Assembly: GCA_965651265.1 (NCBI GenBank)
Contig: CBFGRV010000032.1
Span: 1 to 35,032, forward strand
Direction: 5' to 3'
Length of the DNA: 35,032 bases
Source of the DNA: CBFGRV01 sp965651265
GTDB lineage: Bacteria > Bacteroidota > Rhodothermia > Rhodothermales > VXPQ01
Shown: positions 22,096-29,815 of the stretch, one piece after another
Position numbering within the stretch: the stretch's first letter is position 1
Layout: each line of letters opens with the position of its first letter
Translations under genes and position numbers: made by a program
The notes under the pieces: model-generated
What the model was told of the DNA's origin: nothing
Databases searched by the model: none
What the model saw: only the letters and a program-made list of their open reading frames with translations

Positions 22096-22482
22096 GGTAC
22101 CACCTCTATGTGATTATTCGGATTGATGATGCAGGGGCGGCCGAACCGTCCCCGTTCCCTCTTTAGTCGTGCGACGCCTGCACGATTCGACAATCGCCAT
22201 CAAAAGTCGGGGACTGACGACGCAGATCGGATCTGACCCCTTTCTGTCAGGCCAGTCGAAACAAGCTCGCCATCGGCGACTACCGTAGATCGCGATCAAA
22301 TACGGCCGAAGCACGTGCTGGGTCGAGCATCAGACGAGAACGTCACGAGGTTCATGGAAGGATTGCAGGGTGGATGGCATGATGGTTGCCAAACCTTGCG
22401 ACACCCATCCGACCTTTGATCAGGGCGAAGGATGGGCGGTCCGGTGAACCGGGCAGGAAGAATCGAAACGCACGATTCGAGA
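22096..22482. other. Long intergenic region with repeat-like segments
   Basis: There are 387 bases without a convincing gene. Two segments look like the palindrome-rich remnants found around REP-associated/IS200-type transposase genes: GAACCGTCCCCGTTCC-like sequence at about 22141-22160, and a stretch at 22203-22243 containing the dyad CAGATCGGATCTG between GGGG and CCCC. Short arginine/proline-rich frames here are not credible genes. A hairpin (22460-22478) lies just before the RlpA start. Confidence 0.4.
22460..22478 (+). other. Hairpin in the RlpA leader
   Basis: Arms GAATCG (22460-22465) and CGATTC (22473-22478) with a seven-base loop, five bases before the chosen start ATG 22483. It would shield the ribosome binding region and may reduce translation; this is inference from position. 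Confidence 0.35.
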
Positions 22483-22998
22483 ATGCTACCGAACATGGAT
22501 CGAAATACATATCGCGATTGGCAGGGCTACTTGCAACGCACCGCTGCCGGGTCCATCGGCTTGATGATGCTGCTGGGGATGTCCGCGGCATCCGCCTTTG
22601 CGCTCTGCGAGGACCCCGAGGCTGAACGCGCCTCGATTGCCGTCGTCGGAATGATGTCGGATTCGAGAGCCGGCGTACGCCAGCCGTGGTCGGACGACGA
22701 CCTCTTCTTCCTCGGCACGGGTCGGGCCAGCTACTACGGAGCACGCTTCGCCGGTCGACCCACGGCCAGCGGCGAGATCTTCGACCCGAATGCCTTTACG
22801 GCGGCCCATCCGAGCCTGCCGTTTGGCACGCGCGTGCGGGTGACGAACCTGGCGAACGACCGCTCCGTGACGGTCCGTATCAACGATCGCGGGCCCTATA
22901 CCGGTGGCCGAATCATCGACCTCTCGCGTGCAGCGGCCGAGGAAATTGGAATGATTGCCAGTGGTACGGCGCGCGTCAAGCTCGAGCAGTACCCCTGA
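22483..22998 (+). CDS. rlpA: RlpA-like septal ring lytic transglycosylase family protein
   Basis: About 171 residues. After a signal sequence (GLMMLLGMSAASAFA) there is a linker of about 40 residues and then a double-psi beta-barrel domain: GRASYYGARFAGRPTASGEIFDP, TAAHPSLPFGTRVRVTNLAND, VTVRINDRGPYTGGRIIDLSRAAAEEIGM (each cited in part). The GxASYYG, AHPSLPFGT and VRINDRGPY blocks with active-site Glu and Asp are diagnostic for RlpA, which cleaves denuded peptidoglycan. There is no SPOR domain. The signal shows no lipobox, so it is probably exported rather than lipid-anchored. ATG 22483 is chosen; 22495 is possible. Confidence 0.88.
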   Translation: MLPNMDRNTYRDWQGYLQRTAAGSIGLMMLLGMSAASAFALCEDPEAERASIAVVGMMSDSRAGVRQPWSDDDLFFLGTGRASYYGARFAGRPTASGEIFDPNAFTAAHPSLPFGTRVRVTNLANDRSVTVRINDRGPYTGGRIIDLSRAAAEEIGMIASGTARVKLEQYP

Positions 22999-23079
22999 GG
23001 CAACGGACCGTCGCCAGGCCCGTGCGGATCTGATCGACGATCTACGCGTCGTGGCCGGGGTACTCGAGGCAGTCTGATC

Positions 23080-24912
23080 CTACGCCGAAACCGACTCGGC
23101 CTCCCGTCGCATCTGATATTTTTTGCGGTCATTCGGATCGAGGTGCCGCTTCCGAAGCCGCATGGCCCGCGGCGTGATCTCGATCAGCTCATCATCCCGA
23201 AGAAACTCGATGGCCTCCTCCAGCGACATCCTCCGCGGGGGGTTCAGCTTCTCGAACGAATCGGCGGACGCCGCCCGCATGTTCGTCAGCTTCTTCTCCT
23301 TCGTGATGTTCACATCCAGATCCGCATCCCGGCTGTTCTCCCCCACGATCATCCCCTGATACACGTCTTCCCCGGGCCCGACGAAAAGCTCGCCGCGCTC
23401 CTGCAGGCTCAGAATGGCGTAGGCCGTTGATTTCCCGCGCCGATCGGCCACCAGCGCTCCCGTACCGCGGTGCGAGATGGCGCCCGCCCACGGCCGATAT
23501 CCATCGAACAGATGGGTGAGGATGCCGGTGCCTTTCGTATCCGTGAGGAACTCGGTCCGGTAGCCGATCAGCCCGCGTGCGGGAATGTCGAACTCGAGGC
23601 GAACACGCCCCGAGCCGTGGTTCACCATCTTCGTCATCTGGCCCTTCCGGGTGCCCAGCTTTTCGATGACGACGCCCATGTAGGTCTCCGGCACGTCGAT
23701 GAGCGCGCGCTCGTAGGGCTCGTGTGTCTTTCCATCGACCTGGCGGGTGATCACCTGCGGCATCCCGACGGCGAACTCGTAGCCCTCTCGCCGCATCTGC
23801 TCGATGAGAATGGCCATCTGCAGCTCACCGCGACCGTACACCACGAAACGGTCCGGCGACTCCGTCATCTCCAAGCGCATGGCCAGATTCGCTTGCATCT
23901 CCCGCTCGAGACGGTCGCGCAGGTTGCGGGACGTGACATAATCTCCATCGCGCCCGCTGAACGGCGAGTCGTTGATGCGGAACTCCATGGACAGCGTCGG
24001 CTCGTCCACATGCAGCGGGGGAAGGGGCTGCGGGTTCTCGGCATCCGCCAGACTCTCGCCGAGCCCGATGCCGGCTACGCCGGCCACCGCAATGATATCC
24101 CCGGCCGCCACCGCGCTCGTTTCCACGCGGTTCAGGCCCTCGTACTCGAAGAGCGCCGTGACCTGCGCCGCCTCCATCGAACCATCGCGATGGCAGAGCG
24201 TCACCCGCTGTTTGTTGCGCAGGGTACCCTGCATGACGCGGCCCACGGCCACCGGTCCCAGATAGTTGTCTGGCTGAACGCTTGTCACGAGCACCTGAAG
24301 CGGCCCCTCTCGGTCTCCGCCCGGTGCCGGCACCTCGTTCACGATGGCCTCGAACAACGGCGCGAGATCCTGCATGGGCTCCTCCAGACTTCGGGCGCAC
24401 CTCCCCTCGACGGCGACTGCATACAGCACCGGAAACTCGATCTGCTCTTCGTTCGCATCGAGGTCGATGTACAGGTCGTAGATCTCGTCGAGCACGGCCC
24501 GCGGCCGCGCATCCTGCCGATCGACCTTGTTCACGACCACGATGGAAGGCAGCCCCAGCTGGAGCGCCTTGGATAGCACGAATCTCGTCTGAGGCAGCGG
24601 CCCCTCCGCGGCATCGACCAGGAGCAGCACGCCATCCACCATCCGCAGGATGCGCTCGACCTCGCCGCCAAAGTCCGCGTGTCCCGGCGTGTCGACGATG
24701 TTGATCTTTACGTCGCCATAGAATACGGCCGTATTCTTGGCCATGATGGTGATCCCCTTCTCCCGCTCCAGGTCCATGGAATCCATCACGCGCTCGGCCA
24801 CCTCCTGATTTTCGCGGAAGGTGCCGCTCTGCCAGAGCATGGCGTCGACGAGTGTCGTTTTTCCGTGGTCGACGTGAGCGACGATGGCAATATTTCGGAT
24901 GTCCCTGGTCAA
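23080..24912 (-). CDS. typA: Translational GTPase TypA/BipA
   Basis: A 610-residue ribosome-binding GTPase. It has G1 AHVDHGKTTL, switch-region REKGITI, G3 DTPGHADFGGEVER, G4 NKVDR, followed by EF-G-like domains II and III and the TypA-specific C-terminal domain (phrases RGELQMAILIEQMRREGYEF, EYKKGQ-like region RKGQMTKMVNHGSGR, RGLIGYRTEFLTDTKGTG and HRGTGALV). It acts in 50S assembly and stress adaptation. Length fits the family. No ATG is available near the N-terminus (TRDIRNIAIVAHVDHGK), so TTG 24912 is the likely start. The upstream region holds 20-bp tandem repeats. Confidence 0.95.
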   Translation of the reverse strand: MTRDIRNIAIVAHVDHGKTTLVDAMLWQSGTFRENQEVAERVMDSMDLEREKGITIMAKNTAVFYGDVKINIVDTPGHADFGGEVERILRMVDGVLLLVDAAEGPLPQTRFVLSKALQLGLPSIVVVNKVDRQDARPRAVLDEIYDLYIDLDANEEQIEFPVLYAVAVEGRCARSLEEPMQDLAPLFEAIVNEVPAPGGDREGPLQVLVTSVQPDNYLGPVAVGRVMQGTLRNKQRVTLCHRDGSMEAAQVTALFEYEGLNRVETSAVAAGDIIAVAGVAGIGLGESLADAENPQPLPPLHVDEPTLSMEFRINDSPFSGRDGDYVTSRNLRDRLEREMQANLAMRLEMTESPDRFVVYGRGELQMAILIEQMRREGYEFAVGMPQVITRQVDGKTHEPYERALIDVPETYMGVVIEKLGTRKGQMTKMVNHGSGRVRLEFDIPARGLIGYRTEFLTDTKGTGILTHLFDGYRPWAGAISHRGTGALVADRRGKSTAYAILSLQERGELFVGPGEDVYQGMIVGENSRDADLDVNITKEKKLTNMRAASADSFEKLNPPRRMSLEEAIEFLRDDELIEITPRAMRLRKRHLDPNDRKKYQMRREAESVSA

Positions 24913-24932
24913 AAGCGTGGGTGTTTCGTTTC

Positions 24933-25007
24933 GGTTGGATGGAGCGCTTATCGGTTGGGTGGGGTGCTTATTGGTTGGATGGGGTGCTTATTGGTTGGAT
25001 GGAGCGC
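24933..25007. repeat. Tandem repeat, 20-bp unit, 3.75 copies
   Basis: Units begin with GGTTGGATGG and end with GCTTATT: copies at 24933-24952, 24953-24972, 24973-24992 and a partial copy at 24993-25007. Copies 2 and 3 differ at one base; copies 1 and 4 share GAGCGC in place of GGGTGC. The array lies just upstream of the TTG start of typA, in its leader or promoter. There are no spacers, so it is not CRISPR. Confidence 0.9.
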
Positions 25008-25024
25008 GGCCGGAGGCGTCGCAG

Positions 25025-25058
25025 AAAAAAGCCGGCCGACGCGAGAGGCCGGCCGGCT
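25025..25058 (-). terminator. Intrinsic terminator of the TPR gene
   Basis: On the minus strand, arms AGCCGGCC (25058-25051) and GGCCGGCT (25037-25030) form a GC-only-core stem with a 13-base loop, followed by a run of six T residues (25030-25025). It lies about 70 bases after the stop of the TPR gene at 25127 and before the repeats and typA. Confidence 0.75.
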
Positions 25059-25126
25059 GCCTACTTCTGAAGGGTTTGGCACAATCCGAAAGTGCCCCAA
25101 AATGTTCCGGGGCCACCGTCGAACGA

Positions 25127-26725
25127 CTAATTGCTGCTGGCGAAAAGACGCGCCTCGTCGATGCGCGGTCGGCTGACCCGCTGTCGCTCGCCGATCAGTT
25201 CCAGAGCCTCGTCGTAGTACGAGGCCGCCGCCCCGGTATCGCCCATCAGCTCGGCCGCGCGTCCCGCTCCGCTAAGACTGTTCAGCCGGTTGCGCGAGAT
25301 GGCCAGGCTGGCTTCGAAGGCCTCGAGAGCCTCCCCGGGCCGGTTCTCCAACAGCAGCATCTCACCGAGCAGCTCCCTCGCCGGCAACACCGCGCTCGGC
25401 GTCACCGGGTGCTTGTCGACGGAGTCCTCCGTGTCGGCGGCCTCCCGCATCAGGCGAAGACCCTCCTCCTTGTCGCCGGCCTCGTACTTCACCCAGGCGT
25501 CGACGGCCTTTTGCTGCGCTTCGGTTAGTACGGCCCAATACGACTCGCCCGCGGCGGTCAACGCTCCGTGAAGCTCTCCTAAACGGCTCACAGCGGCCCG
25601 GGCCGCCTCCGTGTCGCCGCTGCGCGCCGCGCCGAGTCCCTTCGCGAACCACGTGATCGACTCCGCTGCCGGAAAGGCCTCCCAATTAAGAGACCCCGGC
25701 TCGCGAACAGGCAGGGCCGCAGCCTCACCCCAGTCTCGTCGCTCGAGAGCCACGCGGGCCGGCCCGGCCGCAAGCGCATACGCCGCTGCCAACACGGGCT
25801 GAAAGTTGTCGAGAGCCATCAGCTCCTTGAGATCCGCACGGGCCTCGTCGTCCATCCCACGCTGCAGATGGGCATAGACGAGATAGTCCATGGCGTGAGC
25901 AAAATGCATGGAGGTCGCACCTTTAACAGGGTTTTTCAGCGCCGCGTCTGCCGACCGGCGATTCCACGAAATGACATCGTCCCACGAACCCTGCCGCACA
26001 AAAATGTGCGAGGGCATATGCAACGCGTGCGGGATTTCCGGCGCGAGGTGGTCATATTCGCGAGCGACTCTCGTGGCCTTGTCAGCCAGCACCGGGTTGT
26101 CGTAGGCGTGGATGGTGTAGTGGAACAGCCCCGGATGCCGGGGAGCCTTTTTGAGTAAATCCTCAAGCATCGCGCCCGCCTCCGCCTGCGCGGCGAATGA
26201 CTTGTCGTTGCGCGGTGCGGTCGCGAGGCGGGACAATGCATAAAAGGCCGCCGCGTCCACATCGTCCGGGTAGGCTTCATGTAGGGACTTCTGGCCGGCC
26301 TCCCAAGCGGCGAGGCGCTCGGCAAAGCTACCGTCTGTGTGGAAGAATGCGGAAATCGCGTCGATGTAGGCTCGTTCGCGCTTCGAGCCGGGCTCCAGCT
26401 GCCGGGCTCGGTCGACGGCCTCACGACCGTTGAACAGCTCCTGCTCCGTAGGTGGCGCCCAGAGCGGATGCAGCTGGGTCATGGCGATTCCCCACTGGGC
26501 CATCGCACAGGCCGGGTCGGCAAGGAAGGCCTCCTGAAAGGCGGCTTCCGCCTGCTCATACATCATGTGGTGCAGCAACGTCGTCCCGGTGTTGAGGTGC
26601 TCTTCGGCCGCCTGTTGGCAGGATGTCTCGAGAGCCACCCGGCCGTGCTCCTGGGCATGTAGGGCAGCCGGGGCGAGTACGCACGTCAGAATTAGCGTGC
26701 TCAGAAGAGTTCGGGTGGTACGCAT
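25127..26725 (-). CDS. Exported TPR-repeat protein
   Basis: A 532-residue protein with a clear signal peptide (RTLLSTLILTCVLAPAALHAQ, cleavage near AQ-E) followed by helical tetratricopeptide-like repeats. The early repeat HHMMYEQAEAAFQEAFLADPACAMAQWGIAM and later ones such as GEALEAFEASLAISRNRLNSLSGAGRAAELMGD show the TPR pattern in family form. The middle contains HYTIHAYDNP and ALHMPSHIFVRQGSWDD, phrases recurring in a family of large exported TPR proteins of unknown role; the histidine-rich patch may bind metal (inference). It is monocistronic, with its own terminator. Confidence 0.85.
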   Translation of the reverse strand: MRTTRTLLSTLILTCVLAPAALHAQEHGRVALETSCQQAAEEHLNTGTTLLHHMMYEQAEAAFQEAFLADPACAMAQWGIAMTQLHPLWAPPTEQELFNGREAVDRARQLEPGSKRERAYIDAISAFFHTDGSFAERLAAWEAGQKSLHEAYPDDVDAAAFYALSRLATAPRNDKSFAAQAEAGAMLEDLLKKAPRHPGLFHYTIHAYDNPVLADKATRVAREYDHLAPEIPHALHMPSHIFVRQGSWDDVISWNRRSADAALKNPVKGATSMHFAHAMDYLVYAHLQRGMDDEARADLKELMALDNFQPVLAAAYALAAGPARVALERRDWGEAAALPVREPGSLNWEAFPAAESITWFAKGLGAARSGDTEAARAAVSRLGELHGALTAAGESYWAVLTEAQQKAVDAWVKYEAGDKEEGLRLMREAADTEDSVDKHPVTPSAVLPARELLGEMLLLENRPGEALEAFEASLAISRNRLNSLSGAGRAAELMGDTGAAASYYDEALELIGERQRVSRPRIDEARLFASSN

Positions 26726-26831
26726 AGCCGTATACCAGATTGGTTTGGGTGATGGTCGGCTTCCTTAGCGTACGAGTGCCAGAGAATCTCGTGCGTCGGC
26801 ACATTTTCCCACCCGGCGGAATCTCAAATGA

Positions 26832-26874
26832 TCCGCAAGCGTCCTGCGGAATCCAATCTCGGCTTCTCGCCGAG
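26832..26874 (-). other. Two tandem hairpins downstream of the Usp gene
   Basis: CTCGGC (26858-26863) pairs with GCCGAG (26869-26874), loop of five; TCCGCA (26832-26837) pairs with TGCGGA (26845-26850), loop of seven. They lie 16 and 40 bases beyond the stop of the Usp gene on the minus strand. There is no T-run, so they may be RNA-stabilising or Rho-associated 3' structures. Confidence 0.4.
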
Positions 26875-26889
26875 GCCCGCCTCGCGGTC

Positions 26890-27873
26890 TCAGGACGCGG
26901 TTAGCTCGAGCTGATCCGCTTCCGTCATCGATCGCGGCGTCCCGCCATAAAACCGCTTGCGAATCCAGACGGGCACCGCAGAATTCGTCGAGACCCACTC
27001 TGTGACGCCGCCCACCATCCACTCCAGATCTGCCACGCCCGCAGCGGCCCCGGGATCGATCAGGGCGCGCTCGTCGGGCGTCATGCCGGATGAGGCCATC
27101 ATGATGAGGGCATATCCCTTCGAATCGGCCACCTCGACGATCTCCCTCGCGGGAGAACCCTCTTTGACGTGGACGCGGATATCGACATCGGAGGCTGCTT
27201 CCTCGATCAACTCCCGGAGCCGCGTCCGCGCGACATCATGCAGGGCGGCGACGGCCTCCCCCTCGATCGGCCGCAGCGTAAGATCCACCAGGATGGAGGC
27301 ATCGATGACGTACAGCAGGTCCACACCTTTCTTTAGCTTTGATGCAAGCTCGACGGCCGACTGCACCACTTCCTGCGAGCGTCCATACAGGTCGAGGGGA
27401 ACCAGCATCCGACCGCTCAGACTCGCATCTGCTATCTGCGGCACCAGCATCACATCGCATTGCCCCTCGTGGAGCACTTCGGCCGCAACGCTACCCAGTA
27501 TAAACCGGCGAACGCCGCGCCGGCCGTGCGTCCCCATCACGATGGCATCCGCGCGTTCGTTCTGCGCGATGCGAAGAATGCCCTCTGCCGCCGAAACGCT
27601 GTCCGTCGTCGCATACGACACGTCCACGGCCCGCTCGACGTGGGCCGGCATGTACTCCATGGCATTCTGAACGGCCAGCCGCATCATTCGATCGGCATCG
27701 GCGGCCGCCGGCATGCGCGGCGCCATCTGCTCTCCCTCGGCGCGGCTGCGGATCACATGCGCCACGACGAGACGCGCCTTCATGGCGTACGCCATGCGGA
27801 CGGCCACGCGAAGCGCGATCCGCGCCGTCCTCGAAAAATCGGTTGGATGGAGAATGGTTCGAATGTTCTGCAT
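26890..27873 (-). CDS. Tandem universal stress protein (UspA family)
   Basis: A 327-residue protein with two Usp domains. Domain 1 (about 1-150) is complete: IRTILHPTDFSRTARIALRVAV and the ATP-binding VMGTHGRRGVRRFILGSVA, i.e. the G-2x-G-9x-G-S pattern. Domain 2 (155-310) begins with RMLVPLDLYGRSQEVVQSAVELA but its corresponding loop (MASSGMTPDERALIDPG) has lost the glycine-rich pattern and carries an insertion, so it probably does not bind ATP. ATG 27873 is chosen because a GGAGGG Shine-Dalgarno precedes it; the longer frame to 27918 would overlap the L,D-transpeptidase gene. Role: general stress adaptation, details unknown. Confidence 0.9.
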   Translation of the reverse strand: MQNIRTILHPTDFSRTARIALRVAVRMAYAMKARLVVAHVIRSRAEGEQMAPRMPAAADADRMMRLAVQNAMEYMPAHVERAVDVSYATTDSVSAAEGILRIAQNERADAIVMGTHGRRGVRRFILGSVAAEVLHEGQCDVMLVPQIADASLSGRMLVPLDLYGRSQEVVQSAVELASKLKKGVDLLYVIDASILVDLTLRPIEGEAVAALHDVARTRLRELIEEAASDVDIRVHVKEGSPAREIVEVADSKGYALIMMASSGMTPDERALIDPGAAAGVADLEWMVGGVTEWVSTNSAVPVWIRKRFYGGTPRSMTEADQLELTAS

Positions 27874-27893
27874 GGCGCCCTCCGGTCTGCTTC

Positions 27894-29135
27894 TTAAGAG
27901 GGTACGAACGCGTCCCAATCCACATTCGCAGGGAAGTAGGCTTGCGTCGTGTGGGGAAATCCCGATGCATCATGGCCGTAAAGGTCACGGCGAAAATGCA
28001 CCGTTCCATCCTCATCCACCCATGCCGTCCAGTACCGGACGTAGACAGGGAGTGGATCACGGACCCGTATGATTCGCTGCTTCCAGGTGGCGATCTCCCT
28101 CTCGATTTCCTCCCGCGTCCACCGGGTGCCCTCCAGCACGTAAACGGCCAGATCCACGGGCCTCTCGATCCGCATGCATCCGTGGCTGAAGGCGCATTCG
28201 GCCCGCTCGAAGAGCCAGGGCTCCGATGTACCGTGTAGCACCACGCCGTGCGGATTCGGAATGGTGAACTTCACCTTTCCGAGGGGATTGGTCGGGCCGG
28301 GATCCTGCCTGTACGTGCCGTTCGGAAGTTGCCGAATCCGGTTTCGCTCCATGTACCCCGGATCACGCCGTTCGCGAGGCAAGAGCTCGTTCCGCGTGAT
28401 ACTGGCCGGCACGTACCAGTACGGCGCCAGAATGACCTCCTCGATCCGCGTTTCGAACAGCGGAGTCGGAGTGGATGGCCGCCCGACGATCACCTTCATC
28501 GACATCACCGACGCGCCGTCTTCGATGACATCGAGGCGGAAACCCGGTACATTTACCACCGCGAAGCGCGAACCAAAAGAAGCGGGCTCCGCCCTGAGCC
28601 TTTTCAGGTTGATCTTGAGCTGCCGGATGCGATCCTTCACGGGTACGTTGAGCGCGGCCCGCGTTTTCGGCCCTACGATGCCATCCACCTCCAGACCGTG
28701 GCGCTCCTGAAAACGGCGCACGGCACGATCGACCGCCTCATCGAATACATATCGAGTGGAGGGATCGTCATTCCCCCGATCCGTACTGTCGGCCGTCATG
28801 ACATCCTCCATCAGGTCTCCCGTGATGGATAGCCGCTCCCGCAGCACCGCGATCCTTGGACCTCTGGATCCGAGCCTCAGATTCGAGCCTCCCGGCAAAG
28901 CCCGCCATCCACCGGAGGCCGCGAGCTCCTCATAGTGGATGATGGCCGCCTCGAGCCGCTCGATGGCCGAATCCAGCATCGAGACTCGTCGAGCTACGTG
29001 GACGGAATCCGATGCGTATTCAGACGTCGCCGTGTAAGAATCGACTTTGGAGCCGTCCTGCCCTCTTAGGGAATCCGGAGATGCCAGAAGGAGCAGCATG
29101 GTCAGCAGTACGACGCGTACGACCCGCTCACTCAT
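27894..29135 (-). CDS. L,D-transpeptidase (YkuD) with peptidoglycan-binding domain
   Basis: A 413-residue exported enzyme: signal peptide (VVLLTMLLLLASPDSLRGQ), helical region, a PG_binding_1 domain (about 88-162, RFQERHGLEVDGIVGPKTRAALN in family form) and a YkuD catalytic domain with H301 (LHGT) and the active-site SHGCMR (C320). The YcbB-like layout with the long insert between beta strands (NRIRQLPNGTYRQDPGPTNPLGKVKF in parts) is typical. It would form 3-3 cross-links in peptidoglycan in the periplasm. It lies between the Usp and CBS genes on the same strand; its start overlaps the CBS stop by eight bases. Confidence 0.92.
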   Translation of the reverse strand: MSERVVRVVLLTMLLLLASPDSLRGQDGSKVDSYTATSEYASDSVHVARRVSMLDSAIERLEAAIIHYEELAASGGWRALPGGSNLRLGSRGPRIAVLRERLSITGDLMEDVMTADSTDRGNDDPSTRYVFDEAVDRAVRRFQERHGLEVDGIVGPKTRAALNVPVKDRIRQLKINLKRLRAEPASFGSRFAVVNVPGFRLDVIEDGASVMSMKVIVGRPSTPTPLFETRIEEVILAPYWYVPASITRNELLPRERRDPGYMERNRIRQLPNGTYRQDPGPTNPLGKVKFTIPNPHGVVLHGTSEPWLFERAECAFSHGCMRIERPVDLAVYVLEGTRWTREEIEREIATWKQRIIRVRDPLPVYVRYWTAWVDEDGTVHFRRDLYGHDASGFPHTTQAYFPANVDWDAFVPS

Positions 29136-29628
29136 CCTGAATCAATTCTAGGAGGTCCAGTGCAGACACCAGGCCCACGATCGTATCGTCGTCGGTCACT
29201 ATGAGCCGGTGGATCTTGCCCCGGATCATCATATCGGCCATGATCGAGGTTGGCGTGTCCGGACTGACGACGTAAACCGTCGGATTCATGATGTCCGCCA
29301 CGGTCATCGTCGTGTCACCATCCACACGAAGCATGTTGATCTCATCGTCCGTATAGCGGCCCTCGAGCTGGTACTGGTACGCGCCCTTGGAATACTCGCT
29401 GACCTCCCGCTTCCAGGGCTGGTAGATCCCGGATGCGCTATGCCGGACGAGATCCATAAGGGAGACGTGCCCGATGAGCCTGCTGGCGTCATCGACGACG
29501 GGTGCACCGGAGATGTCGTTTTCGACCAGGAATTCGGCCAAACGGTTCAGAGGCCAGTCCGCCTGCGCGGCGAGGACCTCCGTGGTCATCAAGTCTTTCG
29601 CGGTGGCTTTATTGAATGCAGCTTTCAT
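29128..29628 (-). CDS. CBS-domain pair protein
   Basis: A 166-residue protein made of two CBS motifs: TAKDLMTTEVLAAQADWPLNRLAEFLVENDISGAPVVDD and TVADIMNPTVYVVSPDTPTSIMADMMIRGKIHRLIVTDDD in family form, with VGLVSALDLLELI at the end. Between them lies an insert (SASGIYQPWKREVSEYSKGAYQ) of about 40 residues. CBS pairs bind adenosine nucleotides and regulate partners; standalone ones have unknown partners. ATG 29628 has a good Shine-Dalgarno AGAGAGG. The stop overlaps the L,D-transpeptidase start, implying cotranscription with it and Usp. Confidence 0.92.
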   Translation of the reverse strand: MKAAFNKATAKDLMTTEVLAAQADWPLNRLAEFLVENDISGAPVVDDASRLIGHVSLMDLVRHSASGIYQPWKREVSEYSKGAYQYQLEGRYTDDEINMLRVDGDTTMTVADIMNPTVYVVSPDTPTSIMADMMIRGKIHRLIVTDDDTIVGLVSALDLLELIQDE

Positions 29629-29815
29629 TTTTACCTCTCTGGATGTACTGGTGGCGATTCCCGTTGATGGGATTCACGAGTAACCTACATCCGCAAGTCG
29701 ACGACCGGTAGGAGACGGCCCCCGCATTCCACGTAGTCGAATCCCTGACGCGCATCAGCCTGGCCGGTTAGCGGATCGCATCTGGGGGAACTCGGTAAGA
29801 ACGGCTTCACGATCC

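Noticed and set aside
22330..22440. Riboswitch upstream of rlpA
   Set aside because: Some G-rich and AAACC-like pieces are present on either strand, but I could not assemble a consensus core of a known class.
24933..25007. CRISPR-like array
   Set aside because: The 20-bp units are directly adjacent without unique spacers and there are no cas genes.
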